Positions 1 through 11,994 of a stretch of 64,000 bases of DNA are shown here, piece by piece. Each line of letters opens with the position of its first letter. Position 1 is the stretch's first letter. The stretch covers positions 325,501 to 389,500 of the forward strand of contig NC_092570.1 in NCBI RefSeq assembly GCF_037975245.1, read 5' to 3'. A program made the position numbers and the translations under genes. Source of the DNA: Apostichopus japonicus. Taxonomy: Eukaryota; Echinodermata; Holothuroidea; Aspidochirotida; Stichopodidae. The notes under the pieces were generated by a model. That model saw nothing but the letters and a program-made list of their open reading frames with translations, had not been told where the DNA came from and ran no database searches.

Positions 1-281
1 GGAAGCAAAATGAATTAAGATATTATGCATTTAATTAATCTTTCTCTTTTCCTTACCCGAAAATGCATCTTTCGTAACACATATAGGTGTATATATGGCC
101 GAGATGTAGAGAGAAGACATGTGGAAGAGACGTGATGTATAACTGTTCCTGTCTTATCTTTACTGTTGAGTCCAGCAACATAAGTAGCACAAGCATTCTA
201 TGGAACCCTCGTGTGATAGGTAGATACCACATCTCGGAAGATTGAAAATGTAAACAAAAGTTATTATTTGCTGAAAATAAA

Positions 282-427
282 CTAAAACCTATATATCTCT
301 TCAAAAGTTCCTGTTAAAAGTTTCATAGCTGTGTTATATTGGTCCATCTCTTTCCGTTTCTTCTGATAGATCTCAATCATGTCCATCAAGTTTGAGTTGC
401 CTGTACTACAGCCATTTCCGAAAGGTT
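282..427 (-). CDS. candidate terminal coding exon, unknown protein
   Basis: A possible last exon that has no start codon of its own. On the minus strand a good acceptor (tgcttgcag) precedes position 427. From there one frame stays open for 47 codons to a TAG at 282-284. The peptide is charged and helix-prone, for example NLMDMIEIYQKKRKEMDQY followed by a Leu-Thr-Gly-Thr stretch, and resembles the coiled C-terminal tails of Myb/SANT-like or MADF-type DNA-binding proteins. That resemblance is a guess from composition only. No partner exon was found upstream (higher coordinates) in the window, so it may be a relic of a domesticated or transposon-derived gene, or a chance open frame. Confidence 0.3.
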
Positions 428-1156
428 CTGCAAGCATTGATATCACCATTTAATTCCAATGTCGCTAATAAACTGATGTCCTTTGTCGATTCATATTCCG
501 TCACAATATAATAATAAATTCTATAACTAGAATGCAAGGGAACTGGAAAATCTAGGTCACGTATAAATGTATATGCATATAATATTGGAGTAGCAGTACA
601 TATCCAATACTGATGGCTGGAAAAAAAGTTGGAAAATATACCAATTCTTCAATTAAAATTTCAGAAAGAATTTGAATATGCTAACTAACTGTGGAATAAA
701 TCCAATTATCCATAGAGTAATTCAAAATGTTAACCCTTCTTCCCTAACTGCTCTTCTTTTCATATTTTTTTTTCAATTAGTTTGATATTGTAATATTGGG
801 AATAATATACAATATCACATGGACATCACATGAAGCTCAAATGCCATATGAGCTCTACAAAATGCAAGCTGCATATTGAACGAAGTACTTTGTATATTTA
901 TATATGTAGGGGTAAATTTCTACAATCAAAGTTTACTTTAGCTCAAACCAATATTTGTCATCTTTGCTTCTGTAGGAATTGTAAGTTACTAGTATTTGTT
1001 TGTGTATTTCTGTCTGAAGTGTTCATCTATGAAGCACAAATGAACATTGTTCAACACTTGTGTCGCTGCTACTTTCTTCATAAAACTGAAAAGGCACAGG
1101 ACACGGGACATTTTTGTCACCGGGCCCCCAGTCTTTGCAAGCTTCACTCTCCCATA
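428..1156. other. AT-rich stretch, no gene seen
   Basis: No convincing exon, RNA gene or tandem repeat on either strand. Short open frames here lack splice or codon support. Confidence 0.6.
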
Positions 1157-1164
1157 GGTAGAAA

Positions 1165-1352
1165 CAGCGCCGTAGTCAGGAATTTTCAAGGGGAGAGGGA
1201 GCACATTTTGCGATTGATATGGGGCATGGGTTTAAGGGGAGGGGGAGAAATTTTTGAACAATTGAAGGTCCTTAGATGCGACAGTTTTAACATTTTTTCG
1301 ACACTGATAGGGGGAGCAGTCGCTCCCCTTGCTTCCCCTGGCTACGTCCCTG
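1165..1352. mobile_element. hAT-like MITE, 188 bp, 8-bp target duplication
   Basis: The left end CAGCGCCGTAGTCAGGA is an imperfect inverted copy of the right end, which reads CAGGGACGTAGCCAGG on the other strand. Ends starting CAGGG with a GTAGCCAGG core are typical of non-autonomous hAT transposons. Flanking octamers GGTAGAAA (1157-1164) and GTTAGAAA (1353-1360) match at 7 of 8 positions, as expected for an old hAT target-site duplication. The interior is G-rich and has no transposase. A segment at about 1252-1282 (GAACAATTGAAGGTCCTTAG) recurs near 63045-63070, so at least one fragment of the same family lies elsewhere in the window. Confidence 0.7.
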
Positions 1353-1360
1353 GTTAGAAA

Positions 1361-2277
1361 GTTATTCTGCAAGTAATGTAAGCCCATCATGCAAAATACA
1401 GAACGATCGTATATTCATATACATGGCCTTTCATTGTGTACATCTGATATACCGCTAACTTATGTAAATGCCAGTGTTTTTATTAGATCTTCGTTGCTAT
1501 AAAAGTATCTATAAACATGCTAGTGAATGACACATAGCTTCATGCATATGGCTGTACCTCGGATGATATTGTCAAAATGAAGCTGGGAATGTTTGCCTAT
1601 ATTGCACCTGTTTAAGGTCACGTATATTCCGATACCAATTATAAGGTTCGTCTACTCATGGAGCTTTTTCGGTCTACTCAGCATAAAGACTTGACTACCC
1701 TGGTTACCCTGGTTACGTTTAAAGTACCTCATTTCTTGTTATTCAAATAAATTTTCGATACCGGAACAACGTCAAGTTCGTACAGTTATTAGTTTGAGTA
1801 AAGTTTCATTTCAAATAATGAAAACGCCCATAAATTGTAAAGCAGACACAAACCCTAGTCTCACCTTTACCTTATTTGCTATTTTGTTAATCGGTTATTA
1901 GAATTTTGGGTCTATCAAAAATAGCCATTCTTGCTTTATGACCTTGGTTGTAAATGACTCTTGGAAGTGGGCTTTCTGGCGGTTAGTATATACGTCAATA
2001 GCAGGAGTCAATTTATAAACTCAGTAAAGATTGTAACATACTTTGCTGTTTTCTGTTGATACCACGAAGGCTTGTCGATCGTTTAACCCCATAGCTGTAA
2101 TAAATCCCAAATTTGCAATTAAACATTATTAATATTTAAGCTCTTGGAATTTGCCTCAATATCCCTAGCTATATCGCCACTAGAAAGCTATTTGAAGCAG
2201 CAAACTCTTTACCACAGTTTTGAACAATTAATTATTTCAAACAAAACATCCTTAAAATACACCTCCTTCTTGATCCC
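1361..2277. other. AT-rich stretch, no gene seen
   Basis: No coding exon or clear repeat recognised. Confidence 0.55.
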
Positions 2278-2451
2278 CTAATCCGCGACCTCTTCATTCT
2301 CTCTGGCATTCTCATACATAGCATGAATTACATTCAATACTTTACCGTTTATATTACTAGCAGTTAATTTAGACCACAAGAAAGATCTATTTATTGTATC
2401 AAATGCTTTTTAATAGTCAATAAAAGCACCATAGATCCTTGTACGAGGTAG
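2278..2451 (-). pseudogene. LINE reverse transcriptase relic (motif A region)
   Basis: Reading the minus strand from 2451 gives RIYGAFIDY, a stop, then KAFDTINRSFLWSKL and NINGKVLNVIHAMYENA, ending at a TAG at 2278. This is the palm motif A region (F-I-D-Y-x-K-A-F-D) of a non-LTR retrotransposon reverse transcriptase. The internal TAA sits where family members usually have Gln (CAA) or Ser, so a single C-to-T change explains it. No motif B or C follows in the next few hundred bases, so only a short dead fragment remains. Its sequence differs from the relic at 28579-29101 and belongs to a different LINE clade. Confidence 0.75.
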
Positions 2452-3081
2452 TAGTCAATGACGGTATGTAAAAATGATCTAAATGTTTTCAACGAGGATA
2501 AATAAATTATAAAGTTATATAAAAATGGAATACGTATAACTTATATGTCAATAATAGAGTCAAAAGTGACTATGTTGTGCTATAGCTTAAATGATCATTT
2601 AAGATCAATGAATCTTATGAATATTTAAGATTACGATTCTTTGTCTTCCTGGTAGCCCTTGCTCTAGCAATAGGAACTGTAATCCACTTTTACCAAAGGC
2701 AACTTGAGTCAATTGTCATTTCTCTGAGAGACGAGACGTAAAAACAAGTCGTAGGCATCTCAGACTGGCTCCAGCCCCTTCGAGCTTGCCAGTGAAGTTT
2801 ACTTAACATTAACTTAAGAAAAATGGACTTGCGCCCTCGAATGCATGCACTCGGAAGCACAACAATACTAACATTAACAATACTAATTTGTTGAAACGGT
2901 CCACCTTATCAAGAAGGAAACACAAATCGGTATCTATGTATTATGTGATGTAAAAGCTTATAACGATAAGCTCCCCCTTCCGTTCACAGAGAAAGGAAAC
3001 ATCAAAAAGTATAAACTTGTGTGCAAGATTTTTCTACAGTTTCAAGCCAAGTCCAGGAGCAATTTTGTGTGGCGTCATCGT
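2452..3081. other. no gene seen
   Basis: Mixed AT-rich sequence without recognisable coding or repeat structure. Confidence 0.5.
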
Positions 3082-3190
3082 GAGAATGTCCCTTGGCTTA
3101 TTTGTTTGTTTGAGAATGCCCCTTGGCTTATTTTGTGTGTTTGAGAATGCCCCTTGGCATATGTTTGTTTGAGAATGCCCCTAATTGGCT
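3082..3190. repeat. short tandem repeat, about 33-35 bp, four copies
   Basis: Four units beginning TGAGAATGCCCCTTGGC, each followed by a T/G-rich spacer of variable length (TTATTTGTTTGTT type). Confidence 0.8.
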
Positions 3191-3388
3191 TATTTGCTTT
3201 CTTATTGTTTACTTGGTGTTACTATGGTTTGTTTTAAGTTTAGCTCAGCCTGGATATTTAATATTTGGAGGGGAATATTATAAAGTAATGAATAATTCTG
3301 GCAATATACGTGCTTAATTCCGTATGCTTACATGACAAAACCATGTGCGTCATCGGTTAATGATGCTTGCTGAGTTGCTGTGCCTTCT

Positions 3389-3655
3389 TTAAAGGCATTG
3401 AAGACTCGCTCCAAACCGCGTACCGCCCTCTGAAAAGTTAACTTTCCGTTGCTTGCAAGTGACGTTTTCTTCATGTCGCTACAAAATGCAGACATTAATG
3501 AAACGTGATACCTTGTTATCTTTTATCTAGACCTGAGATGTCCATCAGTGCACACAGTGTTGTGGGTATTGACCGTAGCTGTATGTATTGACTGTATACT
3601 AGTGTCTAATTACCGACGGTAGCAAGCTGTGTGTGTGTGTATTTTTCCAGGAACT
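3389..3655 (+). mobile_element. TTAA MITE, copy 1 (3'-truncated)
   Basis: Starts with TTAA followed by AGGCATTGAAGACTCGC and continues about 85-90% identical to the complete copy at 40608-40962, through the shared block ending TACCGACGGTAGCAAGCTG and a GT-rich run. It then diverges, so the last 100 bp and the right TIR are missing. See the intact copy for the family description. Confidence 0.8.
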
Positions 3656-4065
3656 TAAATGCTGTAATGGTCGACATCTTACTTTAGTATGATTGAAATC
3701 GTGATGTCTCTGTGGCTAATGCTTAGTTAGTTAATAATGATGCCAAGGTCATGAAAGAATAGGTTAACGTACTTTTGACACTTACTCTGAGTGGCAGCTA
3801 GTTCGTCTCCTCGTGTGATGTCAGAATTGTTGTAAGAGTCTGCTAATAGTGCAATGATTTATGTTGAACAAACATTCCTTCAAAAAGTCTTGTGAACATG
3901 AAAACACGTGACATGTGAACCTGTTGAACATGTGAACGTGTGTTGAAGGACATATGAATAAAGAAATATACATTAAGTTCAAGGAAAGTTTAAGACAAAA
4001 TATGTGAGTTGCAATTTACACTGCTTATTGCAGGGATGAACTCAATCCGTTATTGTCCGAGGACC
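3656..4065. other. no gene seen
   Basis: Unremarkable AT-rich sequence between a truncated MITE and a minisatellite. Confidence 0.5.
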
Positions 4066-5270
4066 CAGAGCAATAGGATGAGGGAGGGAGGGAGGTACAC
4101 TAGATTCGTTATAGAGCAATAGGAGGAGGGAGGGACACTAGACTCATTATATAGCAATATGAGGTGGGGGGCACTAGACTCATTATAGAGCAATAGGATG
4201 AGGGAGGGAGGGAGGGAGGGAGGGACACTAGACTCACTATAGAGCAATATGATGAGGGAGGGACACTAGACTCACTATAGAGCAATATGATGAGGGAGGG
4301 ACACTAGACTCATTATAGAGCAATAGGATGAGGGAGGGACACTAGACTCATTATAGAGCAATAGGATGAGGGAGGGACACTAGACTCATTATAGAGCAAT
4401 AGGATGAGGGAGGGACACTAGACTCACTATAGAGCAATAGGATGAGGGAGGGATGGAGGGACACTAGACTCACTATAGAGCAATATGATGAGGGAGGGAC
4501 ACTAGACTCACTATAGAGCAATAGGATGAGGGAGGGACACTAGACTCATTATAGAACAATAGGATGAGGGAGGGACACTAGACTCATTATATAGCAATAT
4601 GAGGTGGGGGGGGGCACTAGACTCATTATAGAGCAATAGGATGAGGGAGGGAGGGAGGGACACTAGACTCGCTATAGAGCAATATGATGAGGGAGGGACA
4701 CTAGACTCACTATAGAGCAATAGGATGAGGGAGGGTCACTAGACTCATTATAGAGCAATAGGATGAGGGAGGGACACTAGACTCATTATAAAGCAATAGG
4801 ATGAGGGAGGGACACTAGACTCATTATAGAGCAATAGGATGAGGGAGGGACACTAGACTCATTATATAGCAATATGAGGTGGGGGGGCACTAGACTCATT
4901 ATAGAGCAATAGGATGAGGGAGGGACACTAGACTCATTATAGAGCAATAGGATGAGGGAGGGACACTAGACTCATTATAGAGCAATAGGATGAGGGAGGG
5001 AGGGAGGGAGGGACACTAGACTCACTATAGAGCAATATGATGAGGGAGGGACACTAGACTCATTATAGAGCAATAGGATGAGGGAGGGAGGGAGGTAGGG
5101 ACACTAGACTCACTATAGAGCAATATGATGAGGGAGGGACACTAGACTCATTATAGAGCAATAGGATGAGGGAGGGACACTAGACTCATTATAGAGCAAT
5201 ATGATGAGGGAGGGACACTAGACTCATTATAGAGCAATAGGATGAGGGAGGGACACTATACTCCTTATAA
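4066..5270. repeat. minisatellite, 38-bp unit, about 31 copies
   Basis: The unit contains GGACACTAGACTCATTATAG followed by AGCAATAGGATGAGGGA. Units vary at a few fixed positions (CTCATTATAG or CTCACTATAG; AATAGG or AATATG), and the GGGA block inside the unit expands in some copies to five or more repeats. Blocks of the same unit types recur in order, which suggests higher-order duplication. Open frames through this array are by-products of the repeat. Confidence 0.95.
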
Positions 5271-5760
5271 TCCGATATGTAGTGCGTACTAGGTTTGATC
5301 CAATAATTCGGGGCTATCTCATATAAGATATTTTGCATTCAGAAGGGAACTAGATCTCGATACTTTGCCGGTACAGGGGGTGGGGTGGAGGCGGCGCCAT
5401 TTACCTCTCGTTGTGCCTGCTGGGAGGGGTTCAGATCACTTTTAGTCGAATCTGACACATGCAGTATGGAGTATCCTACTAGGGTTGAAACGGCACACCC
5501 ATATTTGTATATACAAGTACCATGAAGTACTATCCAATTAGATTTTTAATTCCCGTTTGTAATTTATTCTACATATCTCATATCATGATTCGTGACTTTT
5601 GTAACAAATTAAGAATGACAAAACGTCTTCTATGATACTTTTAAGAAATGCCACACAAGATAGGGCCTGGGTACGAAAAATAAATAATTATATTTACTGC
5701 CCTTATCTTTTTTGTGTGAATATCCGTAAACTTTCAATAATAAAATACTAATATTAGTCA
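5271..5760. other. no gene seen
   Basis: Single-copy-looking sequence with a G-rich patch near 5370-5400; no exon recognised. Confidence 0.5.
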
Positions 5761-6250
5761 GATTCCTGCGCCCTACCCCCCCCCCTTCATCTCAAACCTG
5801 TGACGGGTCATTAAGGTCTTCATAACTTATTATAATACACGAGTAAACAGTTACTTTGCATTAATTTGATCTATAGCTCGGTGTGCTTGTGAAATAGCAC
5901 CCTCTGTTTAATTGCATCATTTGCAGATTCCTACGCACCCCCCCCCCCTCATCTCAAACTTGTGACGGGTCATTAAGGTCTTCATAACTTATTATAATAC
6001 GCGCGTAAACAGTTACTTTGCATTTATTTGATCTATAGCTCGGTGTGCCCGTGAAATAGCACCCTCTGTTTAATTGCATCATTTGCAGATTCCTACGCAC
6101 CCCCCCCCCCTCATCTCAAACTTGTGAAGGGTCATTAAGGTCTTCATAACTTATTATAATACGCGCGTAAACAGTTACTTTGCATTTATTTGATCTATAG
6201 CTCGGTGTGCCCGTGAAATAGCACCCTCTGTTTATTTGCATTATTTGCAG
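5761..6250. repeat. tandem repeat, about 162-165 bp, three copies
   Basis: Copies begin at 5761, 5926 and 6088 with GATTCCTRCGC followed by a C-run of 10-12, then a shared body containing GACGGGTCATTAAGGTCTTC and GATCTATAGCTCGGTGTGC. Copies 2 and 3 are nearly identical; copy 1 is more diverged. Each unit carries one C homopolymer. Confidence 0.95.
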
Positions 6251-7932
6251 GTTTTTGTCTATATGCCTCGAATATACAGGAAATGCTTCACGTTATCACC
6301 TTCATTTAACAGACGGATTAAATCTACGTGAATATTTTTTTCTGAGATGATATCTAGAGCTGCTATTAATGTTTGGACATCTGTGTAAATAAACAAACTC
6401 GTAAGTTTATCTGCGTGTGACCATTTTCCCTTGATATTTGTATATTCATACTTAACAGTTAAAGCCCAGACGTTTATCCGGTCAAACTATCACGCAAAGT
6501 CAAAGGTTGCAAAAGCCTATATTACTTATTATTTGCTAGAACAACATGCTAATTTTGTCTATTAGTTAAAGGAACTGCATGGTCCATCGAAGATTTGTAC
6601 ATCTGTTGTTCCTCTACTACATACTGTTTTTTTAAGCAATAAAACATGATGCGCGGGATTTCACGCATCGTAAAGATGACGTCATTACAATTAGATGTAA
6701 TGGCCTTTCATTTCACATTAAAAAAATGATTAAATTTTCTGAATTACCAAGTACTTTGAACAAGTATGAATGAACTCCGCCCCCCCCCCTTCCCCCAAGT
6801 TCATTGTAGACACTATCGAGTTTGTTATATGAATTTCTGATCCCTGGCTAGAACCCTCCTTTGCTGAGCATTTGAAGCTGTTCTTAACAAGAGGAGCGGG
6901 AGCAGCCAGTAGGGAAGAAACGTAGGCTACGTATAGTCTTACCATAAGTTACGGGTAAGGCTTTCTGAGGACAGAAAGAATTGGCCTAAAGAGACATTTC
7001 GAAGTCCACTTTCATTGCCGTTCGTGTTACTGTCCGTGCCTGTATATGTAGGCTCACAGACTTGTATACGTGTACAACAGCATAAGTGCAATGAATTCCC
7101 GAGTTCGTATGAGAACGAGTGTACAAGGCTGTAATATCGTGAGTAAGATTACTTCATCTCACATGAGTCACACTAGTATCAATTGTAGGTTCTAAAATAC
7201 CCCAAGTATATACGTGTACAAATCCATAACGGCATATGAGTACAGGCAACTATGACAGAGTACCTGTACGGCCTTACTAAAAGCCTGTCTACAGTGTATA
7301 TATGACCGCATTGCCGCCTAGCTTCCATCCGCATTAGTTACATTGATGTGACAGTATCCAATACAAACTTATTCACAAGACATAAATGCGATTAGGTACA
7401 ATGTTGAACGTCGGTGAACTTAAATCAAATGATCTTATGGGTTCTGTAGTACCAAAAATCTTCACATTTATCGAGATTAATGTAATTAAATTGTGTAATT
7501 GCGCAATAACATACAACTGTACAACTTCCGTCACAGAGATTAACATATGTATACACGTCAACAAAACGATAAGTGTACAAATAAGGATACGGTACATTGA
7601 AAGAAGGTCAAATCAACCTTTCTCTTTAATAGAACGCTTGTAAAACTCGAATTAGTTATAGGATAAATAACACCAGGTGTAAATCACATTATTACTTATT
7701 ATCTATTTAATAGCTATAGTATTTCAAGAGGTTAATAGCCCACACGTCTGAATGTGTTTGCACATGAATATTTGACTGCGTGAAAAACATCAATGGCATT
7801 CTTAAAATCATTTAAAACAATGATTCTTTCCCTAAATGTCTATAAGTTTACTCGTCAATTTGAAAACTTTGACAACATATCCAAAATACGATTTGTCGAG
7901 AAAAGTTACATGCAATATAGCAACCCGACAAG
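6251..7932. other. no gene seen
   Basis: AT-rich; one C-run at about 6780. Open frames at 7373-7643 on opposite strands overlap and have no coding support. Confidence 0.55.
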
Positions 7933-7935
7933 TAG

Positions 7936-9392
7936 GTAAGGTTAAATCTCTATATATGATCCGACATCTCTTTGTTCCGACATCTCTATGTTCCGACTTC
8001 TCTATATATGATCCGACATCTCTTTGTTCCGACATCTCTATGTTCCGACTTCTCTATATTCCGACGTCTCTATGTTCCGACAAAAAGAAATAATTCGGTA
8101 ATATTTTGTACCAAGAAAGCAAGTTTTCAGACACCAATATTTTGTGACCAAAATGTTTTCGGACCAAAAAAAGAAAAGAAAACAGATGTGTCCCAAACTT
8201 TGTTGTGACCCAAACAGTGCTTGTGACCAAAATTTGATTGTGACCCGAAATCAGTTTGAACTCTTTGGACCAAACTTTGGGACCAAAAAAGAATATTGCA
8301 AGCGGCGCGGCAGACTTTTTGTTGATGCCCCGCCATGTTCTGTGTCCACACTGCAGGCGACTTCTTTTATTGCTCAAGCGATATCTATAGTTTTCACGTT
8401 CACCCGCCCTATAGTTATGTAATTTAACAAGGGGAAATGCTTGGTCCAGGGAGTTTCCATGACTACTCCGATCCCTGCTTGGTCACACACCACGCGTCGC
8501 GTGCAGTGTGGACGTATGACAAGCCGTTTTAGCTTTTATTCACTATTTGATTCTATCACTAGTTATTTGATGCACTCCTAGTGAAATTTCACCAGGATCC
8601 GGTCAATATGGCACCTACCTAAATACTGGTTATTTTCACCGGGATATCCTGATTACACGTGACCACAATCCTGGTGAGAAATCTTTCACCCCGTCTTGAT
8701 TAACCAGGACTAGGGTCACGCGTAACCAGCATATCCTGATGAACATAACCAAAATCACAGCCCTAAAAATTATGGTCCGAAACAAATTAGGACCCTAACA
8801 ATTTTCAGGTTCCCACCCAGTGGTGTCTGCACGATTTCATGGGTGGTGGGGCCAAGTACCCTGATGCCCCGACTGGCATCCCTCCCCCCACCACTTCCTT
8901 AATTTGTTTTCAAATTCCCCCGACTGAGCCCCGAGGTTAAGCGGGGCATGGCTATTGCCTCCTCCCCCATTTGCGCAGGCCACTGCCCCCTCCCCCCACC
9001 AAAATGGTAGGCCTACAACATATTTTGGTCTAAATCTAAACACATTTTATTCGAAAATTGATTTGGCCCAAAACGAATTTAGTCCCCAACAAATTTCGGG
9101 TCACAAGCAATTTTTGGTCACAAGCACTGTTTCGGTCATAACAAACTTTGGGTCCCTTTTTTTTTCGTGAAAAAAATTTTGGTCTCAAAAAATTTTGGTT
9201 TGAAAAAATGTCGGTCCAAAATAATTGAGTCAAAAAAAAATTTGGTCACAAAAATATTGGGGTCTCAAAACTAGTTTTCTTGGTACAAACAAATTTTTTG
9301 ATAAAAAAATAATGCTCCGATTTTTTTCTTTTTGTCGGAACATAGAGACGTCGGAATATAGAGACGTCGGAACATAGGGATGTCACCTTAGG
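7936..9392. mobile_element. foldback (long-TIR) element with 16-bp outer repeats
   Basis: The two ends are long inverted copies. The outer part of the left arm (about 7945-8090) is a tandem array of 16-bp units of the form TTCCGACRTCTCTATG. Its reverse complement closes the right arm (about 9331-9383). Inward, left-arm motifs such as TTTTGTGACCAAAATG and TTTTGTACCAAGAAA reappear inverted in the right arm (about 9055-9300). Nested inside, GTCCACACTGCA (about 8343) and TGCAGTGTGGAC (about 8500) form a further inverted pair. No transposase is visible. The layout (outer tandem repeats, unique inner arms, spacer) matches what is known of sea urchin TU foldback elements, which have 15-bp outer repeats. 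The exact ends and target duplication are unclear: an 11-bp direct repeat CAACCCGACAA occurs at 7921-7931 and 9429-9439 but does not abut the arms. Confidence 0.75.
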
Positions 9393-9756
9393 GAATGTTC
9401 ATTAAGGTGGAACGTTAGCGTAACTTGTCAACCCGACAAAAATTTACAAATGATGTTGCATTATAGTAGCACCCTGGGCCTATACCTCGCCTGTCCCTTC
9501 AGAACAAAACAAAATATTATGTTGATGTCTTAGTGGTCTTACTATTTATAGTATTAGTATATGCAACAGCGCATGAAAATACATATGTACAACAGTATTA
9601 GAAGGAGAACAACAGCATGAGCTGAAATACGTTTTCAACAGCATGAGTACGAATATAAGTAGAATTCCTCTTGTGCGAGTTCCAGTACAATGTCCTGCTT
9701 GCTAGTTGGAATACTTATTGTTGTACTGGTATATATAAAGGATTTCTAAAATTTCC
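9393..9756. other. no gene seen
   Basis: Short spacer between the foldback element and the 26-bp array; nothing recognised. Confidence 0.5.
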
Positions 9757-10732
9757 AGAGTACGAGTAAATATCCATGAGAGTGAGTAAGAGTACATATC
9801 CATGAGAGTGAGTACGAGTACATATCCATGAGAGCGAGTACGAGTACATGTCCATGAGAGTGAGTACGAGTACATATCCATGAAAGCGAGTACGAGTACA
9901 TGTCCATGACAGCGAGTACGAGTACCTATCCATGATAGTGAGTACGAGTACATATCCATGAGAGCGAGTACGAGTACCTATCCATGAGAGCGAGTACGAG
10001 TACATATCCATGAGAGCGAGTACGAGTACATGTCCATGAGAGCGAGTACGAGTACCTATCCATGATAGTGAGTACGAGTACATATCCATGAGAGCGAGTA
10101 CGAGTACCTATCCATGAGATGGAGTACGAGTACCTATTCATGAGAGCGAGTACCAGTACATGTCCATGACAGCGAGTACGAGTACATGTCCATGATAGTG
10201 AGTACGAGTACCTATCCATGACAGCGAGTACGAGTACATGTCCATGACAGCGAGTACGAGTACATGTCCATGAGAGTGAGTACGAGTACATGTCCATGAC
10301 AGCGAGTACGAGTACATGTCCATGACAGCGAGTACGAGTACATGTCCATGACAGCGAGTACGAGTACCTATCCATGAGAGCGAGTACGAGTACATGTCCA
10401 TGAGAGCGAGTACGAGTACATATCCATGATAGCGAGTACGAGTACCTATCCATGAGAGCGAGTACGAGTACATGTCCATGACAGCGAGTACGAGTACATG
10501 TCCATGACAGCGAGTACGAGTACATGTCCATGACAGCGAGTACGAGTACATGTCCATGACAGCGAGTACGAATACCTATCCATGAGAGCGAGTACGAGTA
10601 CCTATCCATGATAGTGAGTACGAGTACATGTCCATGACAGCGAGTACGAGTACATATCCATGAGAACGAGTACCAGTACATGTCCATGATAGTGAGTACC
10701 AGTACATGTCCATGAGAGTGAGTACGAGTAAC
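9757..10732. repeat. minisatellite, 26-bp unit, about 37 copies
   Basis: The unit reads CCATGAGAGCGAGTACGAGT then ACATGT, with variants (GACAGC or GATAGT; ACCTAT or ACATAT). Because 26 is not a multiple of 3, each reading frame passes through all three phases. The minus-strand unit has no stop in any phase, so frames of more than 300 codons exist there (longest 9926-10927) with a 26-residue period. I take these as by-products, since the flanking part of that frame looks non-coding. Confidence 0.95.
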
Positions 10733-11845
10733 TGTGCTAGAATAGGAGTAAAAATAGGAATATGCTGGTAGGTATATATATGGAGCACTTGTCCAAGAAA
10801 ATATATAAATCAAACTTGAATAACGTGATGACAATCTGGTGAGTCCCTGAAAGTAATAACGATTCTTAAAAAGGGAGGGCGGGCTTGCATTTGTGTGCAT
10901 TAATTCAGTAGACAGTTTCGTATTCACTACAATTCTCTGTTAGTCACATATGAAATGGGGATTGGCGATTTTAGTTAGGCCACTCATTTTGTATGTCCTA
11001 GATGCTACAGCTGCTGTGCTAAGTTAACAGGTATAAAAAAGAATGCTCTTCCGGCATGAAGTTGTAGAAAGGAAGTCATTAAGTAAGATATACATCATGG
11101 CTTCTTTCATGGAAGGTAGAACCGGTTTCCACGTGTAACAGTATTGTCTACTCTCCAGTATTTCACGTTACTCGAATAAAAATTCACTTGTTCTTGTACG
11201 GTATCTGCCACCCCCCCCCCTCCCCACCAACACACACAACACTCCACCGCCGATCCATACCCCAACTCAGTGGAAACCGGTCATTCAATCAAGTGACGTG
11301 AAAACAAATTGATGGCCATCTGCACCTCGAACAAGACATACATATAATCTGTATATAAATTTAAAATATCCTTGAGTTTTCTGAGCGAATGCAAATTGCT
11401 TACATTAGGAACATTATTGCGTCATCACTGTGACTCACGAAGTTTGAAATTCATGACCTTTGATCTTTACTGACCCTTGACATTTCATGTTATTTCCCCC
11501 GATATATGACACTTTCGGCAATTTTGTTGTTTGGCATTCGAATTCTAAAGAAGGCGGTTTGTCTGTATATAATTGGTTTTAAATATATTATTTTTATTAT
11601 ATATCTTCAATCCCCCTAAAAAAGTTGAGCACATCAATCATTACTAACAATTTGGCAAAATAATAACTTTACAATCTGGTAATATATTTAGGATATTCAT
11701 ATTTTCAAATATGACACTATCTATCTGCCATTAACCTGACTTTCAATCACATATATGTGGCATAACGGAAGAAACATCAATAGCCTTAATACTTTAACAG
11801 TTCCACCATATGTGATTGTTATTATTTCCCTTTGTTTCGGACCAG
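10733..11845. other. no gene seen; one nuclear-receptor-like site
   Basis: AT-rich with a C-run at about 11210. At about 11450-11480 it holds TGACCTTTGATC followed by TGACCCTTGAC, resembling the dispersed repeats near 47.5 kb. Confidence 0.45.
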
Positions 11846-11994
11846 ATAAAGGTTACCGTAGACCTGGGATTACTGCCAATAGCTCTCATTTTGGTCTAGA
11901 AACATTTCAGGAAAATCGTCACTCTTTGTATGCTGTCGAAGATTGCGTGAGGTTGAGTGTGGGGAACTCACCATCTGGAGGGCCCCAACTTTGA
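11846..11994 (+). CDS. candidate terminal exon, unknown protein
   Basis: A pyrimidine-rich tract and cggaccag acceptor precede 11846. One frame then stays open for 48 codons to a TGA at 11992-11994 (GYRRPGITANSSHFGLE and a Cys-containing tail). Base composition is visibly richer in GC than its surroundings. No matching exon or family was recognised, and an open stretch of this size can occur by chance. Confidence 0.2.

Noticed and set aside
830-1357. 175-codon plus-strand open frame
   Set aside because: It runs into a MITE and has no recognisable domain.
4066-5270. GACTCACTATAG blocks resembling a phage T7 promoter core
   Set aside because: Only 12 bases match and the block is one variant of a tandem unit in an animal genome; coincidence.
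7921-9439. CAACCCGACAA direct repeats as target duplication of the foldback element
   Set aside because: They are 11 bp and do not abut the inverted arms, so they cannot be assigned with confidence.
9702-10927. Overlapping minus-strand open frames of 124-333 codons
   Set aside because: They arise from a stop-free 26-bp tandem unit; the non-repeat parts show no coding character.
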